64,000 bases of DNA from Flammeovirgaceae bacterium UBA2366. GTDB lineage: Bacteria; Bacteroidota; Bacteroidia; Cytophagales; Cyclobacteriaceae. The stretch is from positions 1 to 64,000 of the forward strand of contig DDTK01000011.1 of NCBI GenBank assembly GCA_002344065.1, in the 5' to 3' direction. The notes under the pieces were generated by a model, which saw only the letters and a list, made by a program, of their open reading frames with translations, was not told the origin of the DNA and made no database searches. Both the position numbers and the translations under genes were made by a program. Of the stretch, positions 44,641 to 54,070 are shown one piece after another (position 1 is the stretch's first letter; every line of letters begins with the position of its first letter).

Positions 44641-45600
44641 ATGAAAATGAAAGCAACTGTGTATAATCAATATGGTCTTCCGGATGTTCTGCAACTTCAG
44701 GAAGTAGTTAAGCCTGAACCTAAAGAGAACGAAGTTCTGGTACGAATTAAAGCTACAGCGGTTAATTCGGGAGATGTACGATTACGAAAAGCTGATCCCT
44801 TCGCGGTCAGATTAATTTTTGGTCTGTTCAAACCAAAGATTGGTATTTTGGGTAGTGTTTTTTCTGGCGAAGTTGAAAATGTAGGCAACCAGGTCAAGCG
44901 TTTTAAAATTGGTGACCAGGTTTTTGGTCATACCGATATGAGCTTTGGTGCTTATGCTGAATACCTTTGTATTTCAGAAGAGGGTACGTTGGCAACGAAA
45001 CCTGCCACCATTTCGCATCATGAAGCAGCCGTTATTCCTTTTGGCGGTGTTACAGCATTACATTTTATCAAAAAAGCCAGGATCAGGGAAAACCAAAAGG
45101 TTCTTATCGTTGGGGCCTCCGGGGCGGTTGGAAGTGCAGCCGTACAGTTGGCTAAGTCGTACGGGGCCATTGTTACCGCAGTGTGCAGCACAGCGAATAT
45201 GGATTTGGTGAAATCCATCGGTGCCGACAACGTGATTGATTATACAAAAGAAGATTTTACTCAAAATGGAGAAATCTATGACTTGATTTTTGATGCTGTT
45301 AATACGGTATCTGTCTCTCGCTCCTTAAAGTCGCTCACTAAAAATGGGATCATGATTTTGAGCGCGGCAGAAATGTTGGAAATGCTTCAGGGATTTTGGT
45401 TTTCTATGACAAGTAAAAGGAAAATACTGACCGGTGTAATTAGTCATAGCACGAGAGACATCCTATTCCTAAAAGAGCTCATTGAAAGGGGTGTATATAA
45501 ACCCGTACTTGATCGAATATATACATTGGAGCAAATTGTTGAGGCGCACGCTTATGTTGAAAAGGGGCACAAGAAAGGTAACATCGCTATAAGTATTTAA
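44641..45600 (+). CDS. MDR-family NAD(P)H oxidoreductase (quinone-reductase-like)
   Basis: The 319-aa protein has a GroES-like N-terminal domain (TAVNSGDVRLRKADP; GSVFSGEVENVG) and a Rossmann domain with the NAD(P)H motif GASGAVGSAAVQLAK. Zinc ligands of alcohol dehydrogenases are absent, so it is a quinone-oxidoreductase-like or enoyl-reductase-like member. It is encoded between a GlxA regulator and a DUF6010 gene, 10 bp apart from the latter. A decayed relative appears at 47.2 kb. Confidence 0.88.
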   Translation: MKMKATVYNQYGLPDVLQLQEVVKPEPKENEVLVRIKATAVNSGDVRLRKADPFAVRLIFGLFKPKIGILGSVFSGEVENVGNQVKRFKIGDQVFGHTDMSFGAYAEYLCISEEGTLATKPATISHHEAAVIPFGGVTALHFIKKARIRENQKVLIVGASGAVGSAAVQLAKSYGAIVTAVCSTANMDLVKSIGADNVIDYTKEDFTQNGEIYDLIFDAVNTVSVSRSLKSLTKNGIMILSAAEMLEMLQGFWFSMTSKRKILTGVISHSTRDILFLKELIERGVYKPVLDRIYTLEQIVEAHAYVEKGHKKGNIAISI

Positions 45601-45610
45601 TAATTCAGTT

Positions 45611-45994
45611 ATGACAGCCTTTTTTATTGGTCTTTGTACCACACTAACAGTAATCGCGTTTGTAGAGATCGTTAGGAAAATTGACCTGAAATTCTTCGCG
45701 TCACTGTCCTTAGCGGTAATACCGTTTATTTATATAGGATTTTCAATCGATCCGTACGCGCTTTTACTTACCGTTCCGGCAGCATCATTGTTCTTGCTTT
45801 TTGCCTATTGGGGTTATAAAAAGAATTACATGCTGACAGTTGTTGGGCTTGCGCTCCATGGATTATGGGATGTTATCTTTCCCCACGTAAGCACGGTGGC
45901 GCCACATCACTATGATGTATTTTGCATCACCATAGATGTTTTGCTTGCCTTATATTTCTACTTAAAGCTGAAACCAGTAGTGCGGCAACCATAG
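45611..45994 (+). CDS. DUF6010-like membrane protein
   Basis: The 127-aa protein has four transmembrane segments. GLALHGLWDVIFPH and the following YDVFCITIDVLLALYFY match the pattern I associate with DUF6010. Conserved His/Asp residues inside the helices hint at metal or proton binding, but no function is known to me. It lies 10 bp after the MDR gene and is likely co-transcribed. Confidence 0.65.
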   Translation: MTAFFIGLCTTLTVIAFVEIVRKIDLKFFASLSLAVIPFIYIGFSIDPYALLLTVPAASLFLLFAYWGYKKNYMLTVVGLALHGLWDVIFPHVSTVAPHHYDVFCITIDVLLALYFYLKLKPVVRQP

Positions 45995-46145
45995 GGCTTT
46001 CTTTTAAAAGGGCAATAACATACGTGCTCGCTGCGAAACACAGCCGTACTAAGTATTCAGGGTATACGCCAGATCGTTGCAAACGCTCACAAAGTTATGT
46101 TTTAGAAATTATCAGTAACTTGACTTTGATAACCAGTAGAAAGGC

Positions 46146-47060
46146 ATGTTGAAGATAGCTTTTATTGTTCCTCCCTATGTTGAGTTATTGGATCTTGCGG
46201 GGCCAGCTCAGGTATTTACAGAGGCCAAGTTACATGGACTTGATGCAGTGATTGAATTTTATAGTTATCATGATAGAAATATCTCTACATCGGGCGTTGG
46301 TTTCGGTGAGATTAAAAATTACAAAGAGTCAAATTTGAATGCGGGTGACTTTGTATTTGTGCCCGGGACGGACCATAGCTATTTGCAGAGCACTCAGTTT
46401 GTTTCAGAGAGTGATTTTTTTAAGTGGCTGGCGCAATGTGCTAACAAGAGTGTGAATACTTGCTCGGTATGTACCGGTGCCTTCTTTTTAGGCGAAGCCG
46501 GCTTACTTGATGATAGGGAATGTACCACGCACTGGAGGCGAACAGCTGAACTGAAGGCCCGTTTCCCAAAAGCAAACGTGCTGGCAGACACTTTATATGT
46601 AAAGAGTGATAATATTTACACCAGCGCGGGTGTTAGTGCCGGCATTGATCTCGCATTAGCGAGCTTAGAGAATCTGAAAGGCCCCAATTTTGTTCATAAA
46701 GTTGCCAGAGGGCTTGTGGTTTATCATAGACGTGACCCCTCACATTCACAAAAAAGCATTTACCTCGATTTCAGAAATCACATTAACCCTAAAATACACG
46801 AGGTACAGGATTATCTTATTAATAACCTCGCGAAGGAAAATTCTATTGAGTCTTTGGCGGAAATGGTAGCCATGAGCCCAAGAAATCTGAGTCGTGTTTT
46901 TAAGGATTCTACGGGGCTGACTATTGTTGAGTATCTTACTGAGCTTCGCAGGGAGACAGCAAAAACGTTGCTCAATAATCCAGATTACACCCTTGACTAC
47001 ATTGCTTCACAATGTGGGTTTAAGACAGCAAGGCAGCTTCAGCGGATTTTGAAATCATAG
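46146..47060 (+). CDS. GlxA-family transcriptional regulator
   Basis: The 304-aa protein has an N-terminal DJ-1/PfpI-like domain (IAFIVPPYVELLDLAGPAQ; SVCTGAFFLGEAGLL) and a C-terminal AraC domain (LAEMVAMSPRNLSRVFKDSTG; YIASQCGFKTARQLQRILKS). It is closely related to the protein encoded at 43.7 kb over its whole length, so a tandem duplication is likely. What follows it is a wreck of an oxidoreductase gene. Confidence 0.9.
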   Translation: MLKIAFIVPPYVELLDLAGPAQVFTEAKLHGLDAVIEFYSYHDRNISTSGVGFGEIKNYKESNLNAGDFVFVPGTDHSYLQSTQFVSESDFFKWLAQCANKSVNTCSVCTGAFFLGEAGLLDDRECTTHWRRTAELKARFPKANVLADTLYVKSDNIYTSAGVSAGIDLALASLENLKGPNFVHKVARGLVVYHRRDPSHSQKSIYLDFRNHINPKIHEVQDYLINNLAKENSIESLAEMVAMSPRNLSRVFKDSTGLTIVEYLTELRRETAKTLLNNPDYTLDYIASQCGFKTARQLQRILKS

Positions 47061-47415
47061 TTGAGCACTTGTACAAATTCAGGGAGCCTGATCAATCCAT
47101 AATCATTCTGACAATGAAAATGCAGTTGTTAGCAAGCAGATTGTTTAACAACATCATATAGTAACAATTAACAAACAGTAATAAAAATTAAGTTCTAACT
47201 AGAAATACTCTAAGCATTAAATAAAAGAAAATGAAAGCAACAGGCTTGTAGTGGGTGCTTCGGGAGCAAGTGGCAGAAAGTATTGGCTGGTGTAATAAGT
47301 CACAAAGCAGCCGATACTACCGGGTGGCAATCTAATATAACCTGCCTCTACCAACAGGCACAATAAAAGCCCTGAACCACGATGATTGACCAGCTTATCT
47401 CGTATTAAGTTTTCC
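47061..47415. other. Intergenic stretch with gene remnant
   Basis: AT-rich sequence up to 47230 holds no feature I can name. 47231-47330 contains the MDR remnant described separately. The rest leads to the convergent end of glgC. Confidence 0.5.
47231..47330 (+). pseudogene. Internally deleted MDR oxidoreductase remnant
   Basis: Three patches in order resemble the intact MDR gene at 44.6 kb. They are the start ATGAAAGCAAC, the nucleotide-binding loop encoded by GTGGGTGCTTCGGGAGCA (VGASGA), and AGAAAGTATTGGCTGGTGTA, then AATAAGTCACA (compare KILTGVISH). Everything between is missing, and stops and a frameshift are present. It follows a GlxA gene just as the intact MDR does. Confidence 0.55.
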
Positions 47416-48684
47416 CTAGCTTAATACAAAGTTATGCGGTATAGTGGCGTCTTTTTTTACCACCACAATTCCTCCTGAAATAACATACAAGTCTGTTTCC
47501 CGATTTTCAAGATGCGGGCCTCCTATGATCGTAACATTATTTCCAACTTTACAATTCTTGTCGAGAATGGCATTTTCAATATGACACTCCTCGCCAATGC
47601 CCATTAATATCTCACCCGGCCTTTCTGCAATTTCTTTTAGCGTTTCATACGAGTCACTTCCCATCATATATGTTCTGATAACGGTGCTTCCTTTTCCAAT
47701 TCTTGATCTCACACCAATCACAGACCGATCTATTTTTGATGCATGTATGATGGCACCATCTGCAATAACAGAATCATTTATTAAGGTACCGGAAATTTTT
47801 GAGGTTGGTAGAATTCTTGGGTGGGTATAAATGCGTTTCCTATTGTCAAATAAATTAAAACTTGGAATGTGGTCGGTCAATCCCATGTTAGCATCAAAAA
47901 ATGACCGAATGTTTCCGATGTCTGTCCAGTATCCTTCAAACTGGTAGCTGAGCACTTTATGTTTGCCGATAGATTGCGGGATGATTTCCTTTCCAAAATC
48001 ATTTGTACTTGGATCATTCATGAGCTCGATTAACAAATCTCTGTCAAAAACATAGATGCCCATGGAAGCAAGATATAACCGCCCTTCTGATTGCATGTAT
48101 TCGCTCACATCCGATTTCCATTTCAGTATTTCTTCAGCATTCGGTTTTTCAATAAAACTGGTGATCATGCTTTCATGGTCAGTTTTCATAATGCCGAACT
48201 CCACCCCTTCCTCTGCTTTCACCGGAAGTGTAGCAATGGTAATTCGGGCACCACTGTCAATATGCCGTTGTATCAGTAAATTAAAATCCATTTGATACAA
48301 CTGATCTCCTGAAAGAATTAATACGTATTTGAACTCATGATTGATGAAATGGTGCATGCTCTGACGCACGGCATCCGCGGTGCCCTGAAACCAACTTTTG
48401 TTGGACATCGTTTGTTCAGCTGCCAGCAAGTCAACAAATGCACGGCTGAACAAACTAAAATTGTAGGTATTCTTGATGTGACGATTGAGTGAGGCCGAAT
48501 TAAATTGTGTCAGCACGAACATCCTGCTGATATTCGAATTAATACAATTAGATAAGGGTATATCTACCAATCGGTATTTACCCGCAATAGGCACAGCAGG
48601 TTTAGATCGTTTCGCTGTAAGAGGATACAAACGCGATCCCTGGCCACCGCCAAGTATTATCGCTATCACGTCATCATTAATCAT
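47416..48684 (-). CDS. glgC: Glucose-1-phosphate adenylyltransferase
   Basis: The 422-aa protein has the nucleotidyltransferase signature AIILGGGQGSRLYPLT, substrate-binding FIEKP and a C-terminal left-handed beta-helix (hexapeptide-like IADGAIIHASKI). It makes ADP-glucose from glucose-1-phosphate and ATP, the committed step of glycogen synthesis. It overlaps the upstream glycogen synthase gene by 8 bp, so the two are one transcript. Length and motifs are normal. Confidence 0.95.
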   Translation of the reverse strand: MINDDVIAIILGGGQGSRLYPLTAKRSKPAVPIAGKYRLVDIPLSNCINSNISRMFVLTQFNSASLNRHIKNTYNFSLFSRAFVDLLAAEQTMSNKSWFQGTADAVRQSMHHFINHEFKYVLILSGDQLYQMDFNLLIQRHIDSGARITIATLPVKAEEGVEFGIMKTDHESMITSFIEKPNAEEILKWKSDVSEYMQSEGRLYLASMGIYVFDRDLLIELMNDPSTNDFGKEIIPQSIGKHKVLSYQFEGYWTDIGNIRSFFDANMGLTDHIPSFNLFDNRKRIYTHPRILPTSKISGTLINDSVIADGAIIHASKIDRSVIGVRSRIGKGSTVIRTYMMGSDSYETLKEIAERPGEILMGIGEECHIENAILDKNCKVGNNVTIIGGPHLENRETDLYVISGGIVVVKKDATIPHNFVLS

Positions 48685-49888
48685 GATTCATTACTTTTTT
48701 ATACAATGTTGCTGTTTGGAGGGCGATCGCCTTCCAGTCAAAATATTGTTCTACTCTTTTCCTTCCATTTTCTCCCATTGTTTTTCTTAATTTTTCATCG
48801 GCCATCAGTTTATTAATTCCTGCAGCCAGGTCGCGTGAAAATTTGTCTGGGTTCGATGCTTCGAAAGGTGCTGCGTTTTCTTGTTCCAGCGGTATTAGGA
48901 TTCCCGTTTCACCATCCACCACTACTTCTTTTATACCACCCACACTACTTGCCACCACCGCTGTTTTACATGCCATCGCCTCAATGTTGATAATGCCAAA
49001 CGGTTCATAGATGGAGGGGCAGCAGAACACGGCCGAATGCGAATACAATTGGATTGCTTCTTTTTTACTTACCATTTCAGCTATCCAGATTACATTACTC
49101 CTGTTTTTCTGAACCTCTTCCACGCTCTGTTTCATTTCACGGCCAATCTCTTCCGTGTCAGGTGCACCTGCACATAAAACTACCTGCGTATCACTATTGA
49201 TATAGTTGATGGCATTTACCAGATGGATAATTCCCTTTTGCCTGGTGATGCGGCCTACAAAAAGTACATACGGCCTCGATTTATCGATACCGAATTTGTC
49301 CAGTGCAGATGTCTCATGGGTTACATTGTATTCATCCAGGTCGATGCCATTATAAATTACGCTTACTTTGTTTTCATCTACATGAAAGTATTTCAATACA
49401 TCCTGCTTAGTTTCCTGTGATACGGCTATAACCGCATCGGCCATTTCAATGGCAGTCTTTTCAATCCACGAAGATGCGTCATATCCCCTACCCAATTGTT
49501 CCCGTTTCCATGGCCGGAGTGGCTCAAGCGAGTGAGTGGTTACAATAAGCGGTGTTCCATAACAGAGTTTTGACAAGATGCCTGCAAACTGAGCATACCA
49601 GGTATGGCAGTGTACGATATCGGCATGCATCACGCCACTATTCATTTGAATACAGGTATTCAGGGTTTTAAAGATGGGGGCTAATTCTGGTTGTGTATTG
49701 TCCAGGGTCAATTGGTCAGCTTTGAATCCTAAAATTCGTAATTGTTCTGCTTCATTATTTTGATCGCCAAAGCAACGCACTTCAACTTCCATTAAACGGG
49801 ATAATTCACGCGCCAGGTATTCCACATGAACACCAGCACCTCCATATACATAGGGTGGGTATTCACGTGTGTAAAAAAGTACTTTCAT
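48677..49888 (-). CDS. glgA: Glycogen synthase, GT4-like (actinobacterial-type GlgA)
   Basis: The 403-aa protein has the N-terminal loop YPPYVYGGAGVHVEYLARELS and the C-terminal GT-B donor site (VGRITRQKGI; SIYEPFGIINIEAMACKTAVV, seen in parts). The length and N-terminus fit the shorter ADP-glucose-dependent synthase type known from Actinobacteria rather than the about 480-aa E. coli GlgA. It elongates alpha-1,4-glucan chains. It is first gene of the glgA-glgC pair. Confidence 0.88.
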   Translation of the reverse strand: MKVLFYTREYPPYVYGGAGVHVEYLARELSRLMEVEVRCFGDQNNEAEQLRILGFKADQLTLDNTQPELAPIFKTLNTCIQMNSGVMHADIVHCHTWYAQFAGILSKLCYGTPLIVTTHSLEPLRPWKREQLGRGYDASSWIEKTAIEMADAVIAVSQETKQDVLKYFHVDENKVSVIYNGIDLDEYNVTHETSALDKFGIDKSRPYVLFVGRITRQKGIIHLVNAINYINSDTQVVLCAGAPDTEEIGREMKQSVEEVQKNRSNVIWIAEMVSKKEAIQLYSHSAVFCCPSIYEPFGIINIEAMACKTAVVASSVGGIKEVVVDGETGILIPLEQENAAPFEASNPDKFSRDLAAGINKLMADEKLRKTMGENGRKRVEQYFDWKAIALQTATLYKKVMNHD

Positions 49889-50411
49889 AATGCGCTACTT
49901 CAGGTATTTTAGTACTGCAGGTAATTGAATATGATCCTACTAAATCTCAATCGGCTGATCATATTTATGTTCTGCTAATGCTAGTCATTTCCTGTAAATT
50001 TTACAATGAATTTAATCAGGAAAAGGACTGTTCAATATCAGAATAGTAAATACTTAATTACATCGCTATAAATACTTCTAAGCATGAGGATCAATGACAA
50101 CGAAAGGTATTCATCATTAATCTTCTAAAACTGCTGTTTCATTGAAAGTATCCTCAGAAAACCCTTCAAAGGGTATAATGCTGGATTGCAGTATTCGTTC
50201 CATGTTCAATCACTCTTAAAGGACCAACCTAACCACTTCATAATAACTACGAAAAATGACTTCAGGTAGGGTACAGTCGTTTACATGATAATGTTTGCGG
50301 CTATTGAATGATTTGTAAATGCGTTAATCAACCATAAAAATAATACTGATCATTTTGCAGTCATTTTAATACTAGTATTGAAGAATGAAATGGAAGCTCG
50401 CTTTGGGTTGA
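49889..50411. other. 523-bp gene-free region
   Basis: I see no coding region, RNA gene or repeat shared with other parts of the window. A weak hairpin ACCCTT/AAGGGT lies near 50180. The region upstream of glgA presumably contains its promoter. Confidence 0.5.
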
Positions 50412-50891
50412 TCAGGATCCATCCCCCTCGCTATTGTTTTTCAGAATACGTCCGAGCAGCGAACCAGGCTTTTTCGTAAGCAGATAGAATAATCCTAAGA
50501 CAAAAATCAAGGCTGATAAACCGAGCAAAACACCTGCACTTGCATGTTCAAAATCTATGGCCAGCAAATGCCGTACAATGGCAATCAAGGCAATTTCAGT
50601 AATTACCGTTACGTAGTTTGCACTACCAACTTTCAGGTATTCCACAAGTGAGGAGATCAGTTCAATAAGGATCGTCAGCAAGAGTATTGCAGCAATCAGT
50701 CCTTGCACTTGCCCAAAAAATACTTTGCTCCTCTCAATGGGCCCAGGAGAAAAATTGAATGCCGCATGATGCGTGAGTGCAGACCTTCCTAACAGGAAGA
50801 TAAATTCGACTAACGAATAAAGTAGCATGAAAGTAATCAGTACAATAAGCACCTGAATTACTCTCTTGGTGATGGTATTTATTATTTCCAT
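50412..50891 (-). CDS. PsiE-like membrane protein
   Basis: The 159-aa protein has four transmembrane helices (about 9-33, 60-85, 97-116 and 120-140). The pattern LSSLVEYLKVGSANYVTVITEIALIAIVRHLL (in parts) with the central Arg-His matches the phosphate-starvation-inducible PsiE family, whose function is unclear. It starts 2 bp after an outer-membrane-barrel gene, so the two form an operon. Confidence 0.75.
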   Translation of the reverse strand: MEIINTITKRVIQVLIVLITFMLLYSLVEFIFLLGRSALTHHAAFNFSPGPIERSKVFFGQVQGLIAAILLLTILIELISSLVEYLKVGSANYVTVITEIALIAIVRHLLAIDFEHASAGVLLGLSALIFVLGLFYLLTKKPGSLLGRILKNNSEGDGS

Positions 50892-50893
50892 AA

Positions 50894-51661
50894 TCAGAAA
50901 TTTTTATTAAATCCAAACTGATACAAATGGCCCCGGTTCTTTATGGTGGATTCGTTGGTCGCGAACTCTGCCAGTACAATCAAGTTAAAGCCACCACCTA
51001 ATGCTTTGCCAATAATGGGTGATAGAATCAGGTCAACGTTGTCATTGGTTAAGTCGATCACCGGCCGTGGTTCAAACACAAAGAAGTAGCCATTGTTAGT
51101 AAACTTGGCAAGAAAGGAACGTACCGTGATGACACTGAGCGAAGGGTTGACAGGATCCTTCATCAGGTCAAAGGTGTATTGGGGTTGTACCGCGAAGAAA
51201 AGACCAGGGTTAATGGTATAGGAGTAAGTAAGCGAGGGGGTAACAGAAAAATATTGAGAACCGAAACCAGGCTTACCGGTAGGAATCGAAAACTCAGCTC
51301 CACCCGCCAGTGCATGTTTTCCTCCTATAAAAAAAGCATTCAATAGCGAAAACTTTATATCACCCATGCCTGAGATAAAGCCACTGCCAGGTTCGCCAGT
51401 GGAACGTGTAATGGCTTCATACTTCATGCTGAAGTTCCATCGGTTTACACCAAGGTTTAGTGAAAAACGGTTATTAATTTGGCCGGTAGCAGCTTCCTGA
51501 TCATAAACCAGTATTGTATAACCTCCACGTGATTGAACACGGGTTGGATCCACTCCTGACTCCCTTCTCAATTGTTCAAGTTTTACCGAGTCCGGTTCAG
51601 ACTGAGCAAATATTTTTGAGGCTATAAAAAGTATGAAAAACGTAACGATTAATTTTTTCAT
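50894..51661 (-). CDS. Probable outer-membrane beta-barrel protein
   Basis: The 255-aa protein has a signal peptide (cleavage after IFAQ). Antiparallel amphipathic strands (FSLNLGVNRWNFSMKYE; ALAGGAEFSIPTGKPG; VTPSLTYSYTINPG) lead to a C-terminal YQFGFNKNF ending in F. It resembles small transporter-like barrels but no family can be named. It is followed 2 bp later by the PsiE-like gene. Confidence 0.7.
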   Translation of the reverse strand: MKKLIVTFFILFIASKIFAQSEPDSVKLEQLRRESGVDPTRVQSRGGYTILVYDQEAATGQINNRFSLNLGVNRWNFSMKYEAITRSTGEPGSGFISGMGDIKFSLLNAFFIGGKHALAGGAEFSIPTGKPGFGSQYFSVTPSLTYSYTINPGLFFAVQPQYTFDLMKDPVNPSLSVITVRSFLAKFTNNGYFFVFEPRPVIDLTNDNVDLILSPIIGKALGGGFNLIVLAEFATNESTIKNRGHLYQFGFNKNF

Positions 51662-51707
51662 GTACTTCGGCCCTTGTAGTGGAGGGCATTACAAATTCAA
51701 AAGTGTT

Positions 51708-52430
51708 TTACTGGCATGCAGGAGTTAGTTTTTTCATGAACTCATCCATAGGAATGTTCCAGACAGAAGGCCAGTCTTTTTCCCGCCATGCTGCTTCCAT
51801 GCCGCCATCAATGACAATCAGCTGCCCCACAATAAATTTTGCTTCTTCGCTGATCAAGGGTGTGAGTACTGCACCCGGAGCAATGGCGTTCATCGTGATT
51901 CCGCTACCCGCCCAGCGAGCCGTAGCAGCATGACTTCTCATCCAACGCACTACAGCCAGTTTGCTTACCTGATAGGCCACACTATGTGCCTCGCCTAATG
52001 AGCTAATGGCTGCATCAAGATTGTGATTCAATAAATCAACTACAGGAGTTTCAGGAATTGAAGGAGTAATGACAACAGAATTAGAAGCAGTGATTACAAT
52101 CCGTGTATTACCATTTGATGCAAGTGCATCATGTAATCCTTCCAGTATTTCGATAATGCCAAAATAATTCAATTCAAATACCAACCGAACATTTGAATTA
52201 TCTACTCCGGCATTGGCAATAACGCCATCGAGTTTACCTTGACATCGATCGAGGATGTCACACACGACACGAATTCTCTCCTGCTTGTTCGATAAATCTC
52301 CTTCCACTTCAGCACCTTTGCCAGGAAGATCAATTCCGATTATATCATAACCTGATTTTTCCAGCAATAATCGGAAAGCTAAACCCATACCTGATTGACT
52401 TCCAGTTAGGGCAATCATCTTTTTTATCAT
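51708..52430 (-). CDS. SDR-family oxidoreductase
   Basis: The 240-aa protein has the NAD(P) motif TGSQSGMG, acidic D at the end of beta-2 (GIDLPGK), NAG (IANAGVD) and the catalytic YxxxK (AYQVSK). A serine (ITASNS) completes the triad. The C-terminus VIDGGMEAAWRE is typical of hydroxysteroid-dehydrogenase-like SDRs. It lies 36 bp downstream of a sulfatase on the same strand, so the substrate may be a desulfated product, but that is inference. Confidence 0.88.
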   Translation of the reverse strand: MIKKMIALTGSQSGMGLAFRLLLEKSGYDIIGIDLPGKGAEVEGDLSNKQERIRVVCDILDRCQGKLDGVIANAGVDNSNVRLVFELNYFGIIEILEGLHDALASNGNTRIVITASNSVVITPSIPETPVVDLLNHNLDAAISSLGEAHSVAYQVSKLAVVRWMRSHAATARWAGSGITMNAIAPGAVLTPLISEEAKFIVGQLIVIDGGMEAAWREKDWPSVWNIPMDEFMKKLTPACQ

Positions 52431-52466
52431 GCGGATTTTGATTAATGTAGAACAGGTAACTTACTT

Positions 52467-53984
52467 CTACTGTCCTGGCTTCAAGGTTCCTCCTTCTTGT
52501 CTGGGAGGAAACAGGGCAAGGGTATTAAGATGTTCACGTAATATGTCCTGTACTTGACCTCCCCATGCAACTCCCAACTTCATCGCCACATCTCGTGACT
52601 TCCATTGGTCATGCCTTTCGAAGGGATCCTGCTTCAGGTTAAAAAGTAAAGCACTGGGCTTGTTGTAATCAAAAAAACCTTCACGCTGCATCATGTGTGA
52701 TTTCCAGTTCCCTATACGAATAGCGGTAAGCTCCTTCTCATTATAATAGATTTCAAAATTTCGGTTAGATGGACCTTTACCCATCCAGTGGTTTAGGTTA
52801 TTGATACCGTCAATATAGACTTGATGACTTTGTTTAAGTTCATCATGAATATTATCTACACCAGCGGCCGCAGCCAGCGTAGTAAATAGATCCGTGTTAT
52901 CCTGTATCCCGTTGGAAACTGATCCCGCCTTTATTTTAGCGGGCCAACGGATCAACATCGGCACCCGCACACCACCTTCCCAGGTGGTTGCCTTTTCTCC
53001 GCGGAAGGGAGTGGTACCTCCATCCGGGAACCAATCGGCCATGGCGCCATTGTCCGCAGTAAAAATCACGATGGTATTTTCTGCCACACCCAAGGTTTCC
53101 AGCTTCTTAAGCAGTTCGCCAATCATCATGTCCAATTCCATCATGCCACTGCCAAACACATCAAATTCTGAAGAATGTGATGTAGCAAGGTTTCTACGCT
53201 CAGGCCGCAAGTGGGTGTAAATGTGCATACGGGTGGGGTTATGCCATACAAAAAATGGTTCGCCTGCTTTTACCGAGCGCTCTATAAAGTCCATGGCTTT
53301 TGCATTGAATTCGTCATCCACTGTTTCCATGCGCTTAGGGTCCAGTGGTCCGGTGTCTTTAATCGTCTGCTTTCCAACTTTACCAAAACGGCCATCCACT
53401 GTTGGGTCGTCTATAGTTGTTGCTTTGCAGTCGAGCACACCTCTTGGTTTATAGCGTTGATCAAATCCCGGGTCTTTAGGCCATGCAGCCAGAAAGGGTT
53501 CTTCTTCGGTATTGAGATGATAGAGGTTGCCATAAAATTCATCAAAGCCATGCACAGTAGGCAAATGTTCGTTGCGATCACCCAAATGATTTTTTCCAAA
53601 CTGCCCGGTGCGATAGCCTTGCGTTTTTAATACTTCCGCCAGTGTAGGATCCTTTTCACTTAACCCGATAGGCGAACCCGCCATCCCAACGGTAGTCAAT
53701 CCTGTGCGAATAGGCAATTGCCCGGTAATCATCATTGCACGGCCTGGTGTACAGGTAGGTGCAGCATAATGATCTGTAAATAACATACCCTCCTTGGCAA
53801 GACGGTCGATGTTGGGTGTGGGCACCATCATCCCATGGCTATAAGCGCCTACGTTCCAGATGCCGACATCATCCGTACAGATGAGCAAAATGTTAGGCTT
53901 AGAAGGATTTGCTTTTACAGCTTTCTTTTGTGCGTATGCCGTAAACCCTGCAAGGCATAATAATAGTAGTGTTAACCTTATCAT
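52467..53984 (-). CDS. Arylsulfatase-type sulfatase
   Basis: The 505-aa exported protein has a signal peptide (ending AYAQ). The sulfatase S1 fold shows NILLICTDDVG (metal D38, D39) and the formylglycine motif CTPGR (C78-R82, ending MMITG). Later metal and sulfate ligands are HNPTRMHIY and FTADNGAMADW. It needs an anaerobic or aerobic sulfatase-maturing enzyme encoded elsewhere. It is divergent from a TetR regulator with a palindrome between them, and followed by an SDR. The sulfated substrate is unknown. Confidence 0.92.
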   Translation of the reverse strand: MIRLTLLLLCLAGFTAYAQKKAVKANPSKPNILLICTDDVGIWNVGAYSHGMMVPTPNIDRLAKEGMLFTDHYAAPTCTPGRAMMITGQLPIRTGLTTVGMAGSPIGLSEKDPTLAEVLKTQGYRTGQFGKNHLGDRNEHLPTVHGFDEFYGNLYHLNTEEEPFLAAWPKDPGFDQRYKPRGVLDCKATTIDDPTVDGRFGKVGKQTIKDTGPLDPKRMETVDDEFNAKAMDFIERSVKAGEPFFVWHNPTRMHIYTHLRPERRNLATSHSSEFDVFGSGMMELDMMIGELLKKLETLGVAENTIVIFTADNGAMADWFPDGGTTPFRGEKATTWEGGVRVPMLIRWPAKIKAGSVSNGIQDNTDLFTTLAAAAGVDNIHDELKQSHQVYIDGINNLNHWMGKGPSNRNFEIYYNEKELTAIRIGNWKSHMMQREGFFDYNKPSALLFNLKQDPFERHDQWKSRDVAMKLGVAWGGQVQDILREHLNTLALFPPRQEGGTLKPGQ

Positions 53985-54045
53985 GTTGATTTAATTAAAT
54001 TCACGTTTCAGAAATTATGACTAAATCTAAATAGTATTTAAATTC

Positions 54046-54063
54046 AAAACAAAATTTTGTTTT
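54046..54063. promoter_or_regulatory. 18-bp perfect palindrome, putative TetR operator
   Basis: AAAACAAAATTTTGTTTT lies 8 bp upstream of the TetR-type start codon and in the promoter region of the divergent sulfatase gene. Position and symmetry fit autorepression and control of the sulfatase-SDR operon. Confidence 0.55.
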
Positions 54064-54070
54064 CATTTCA

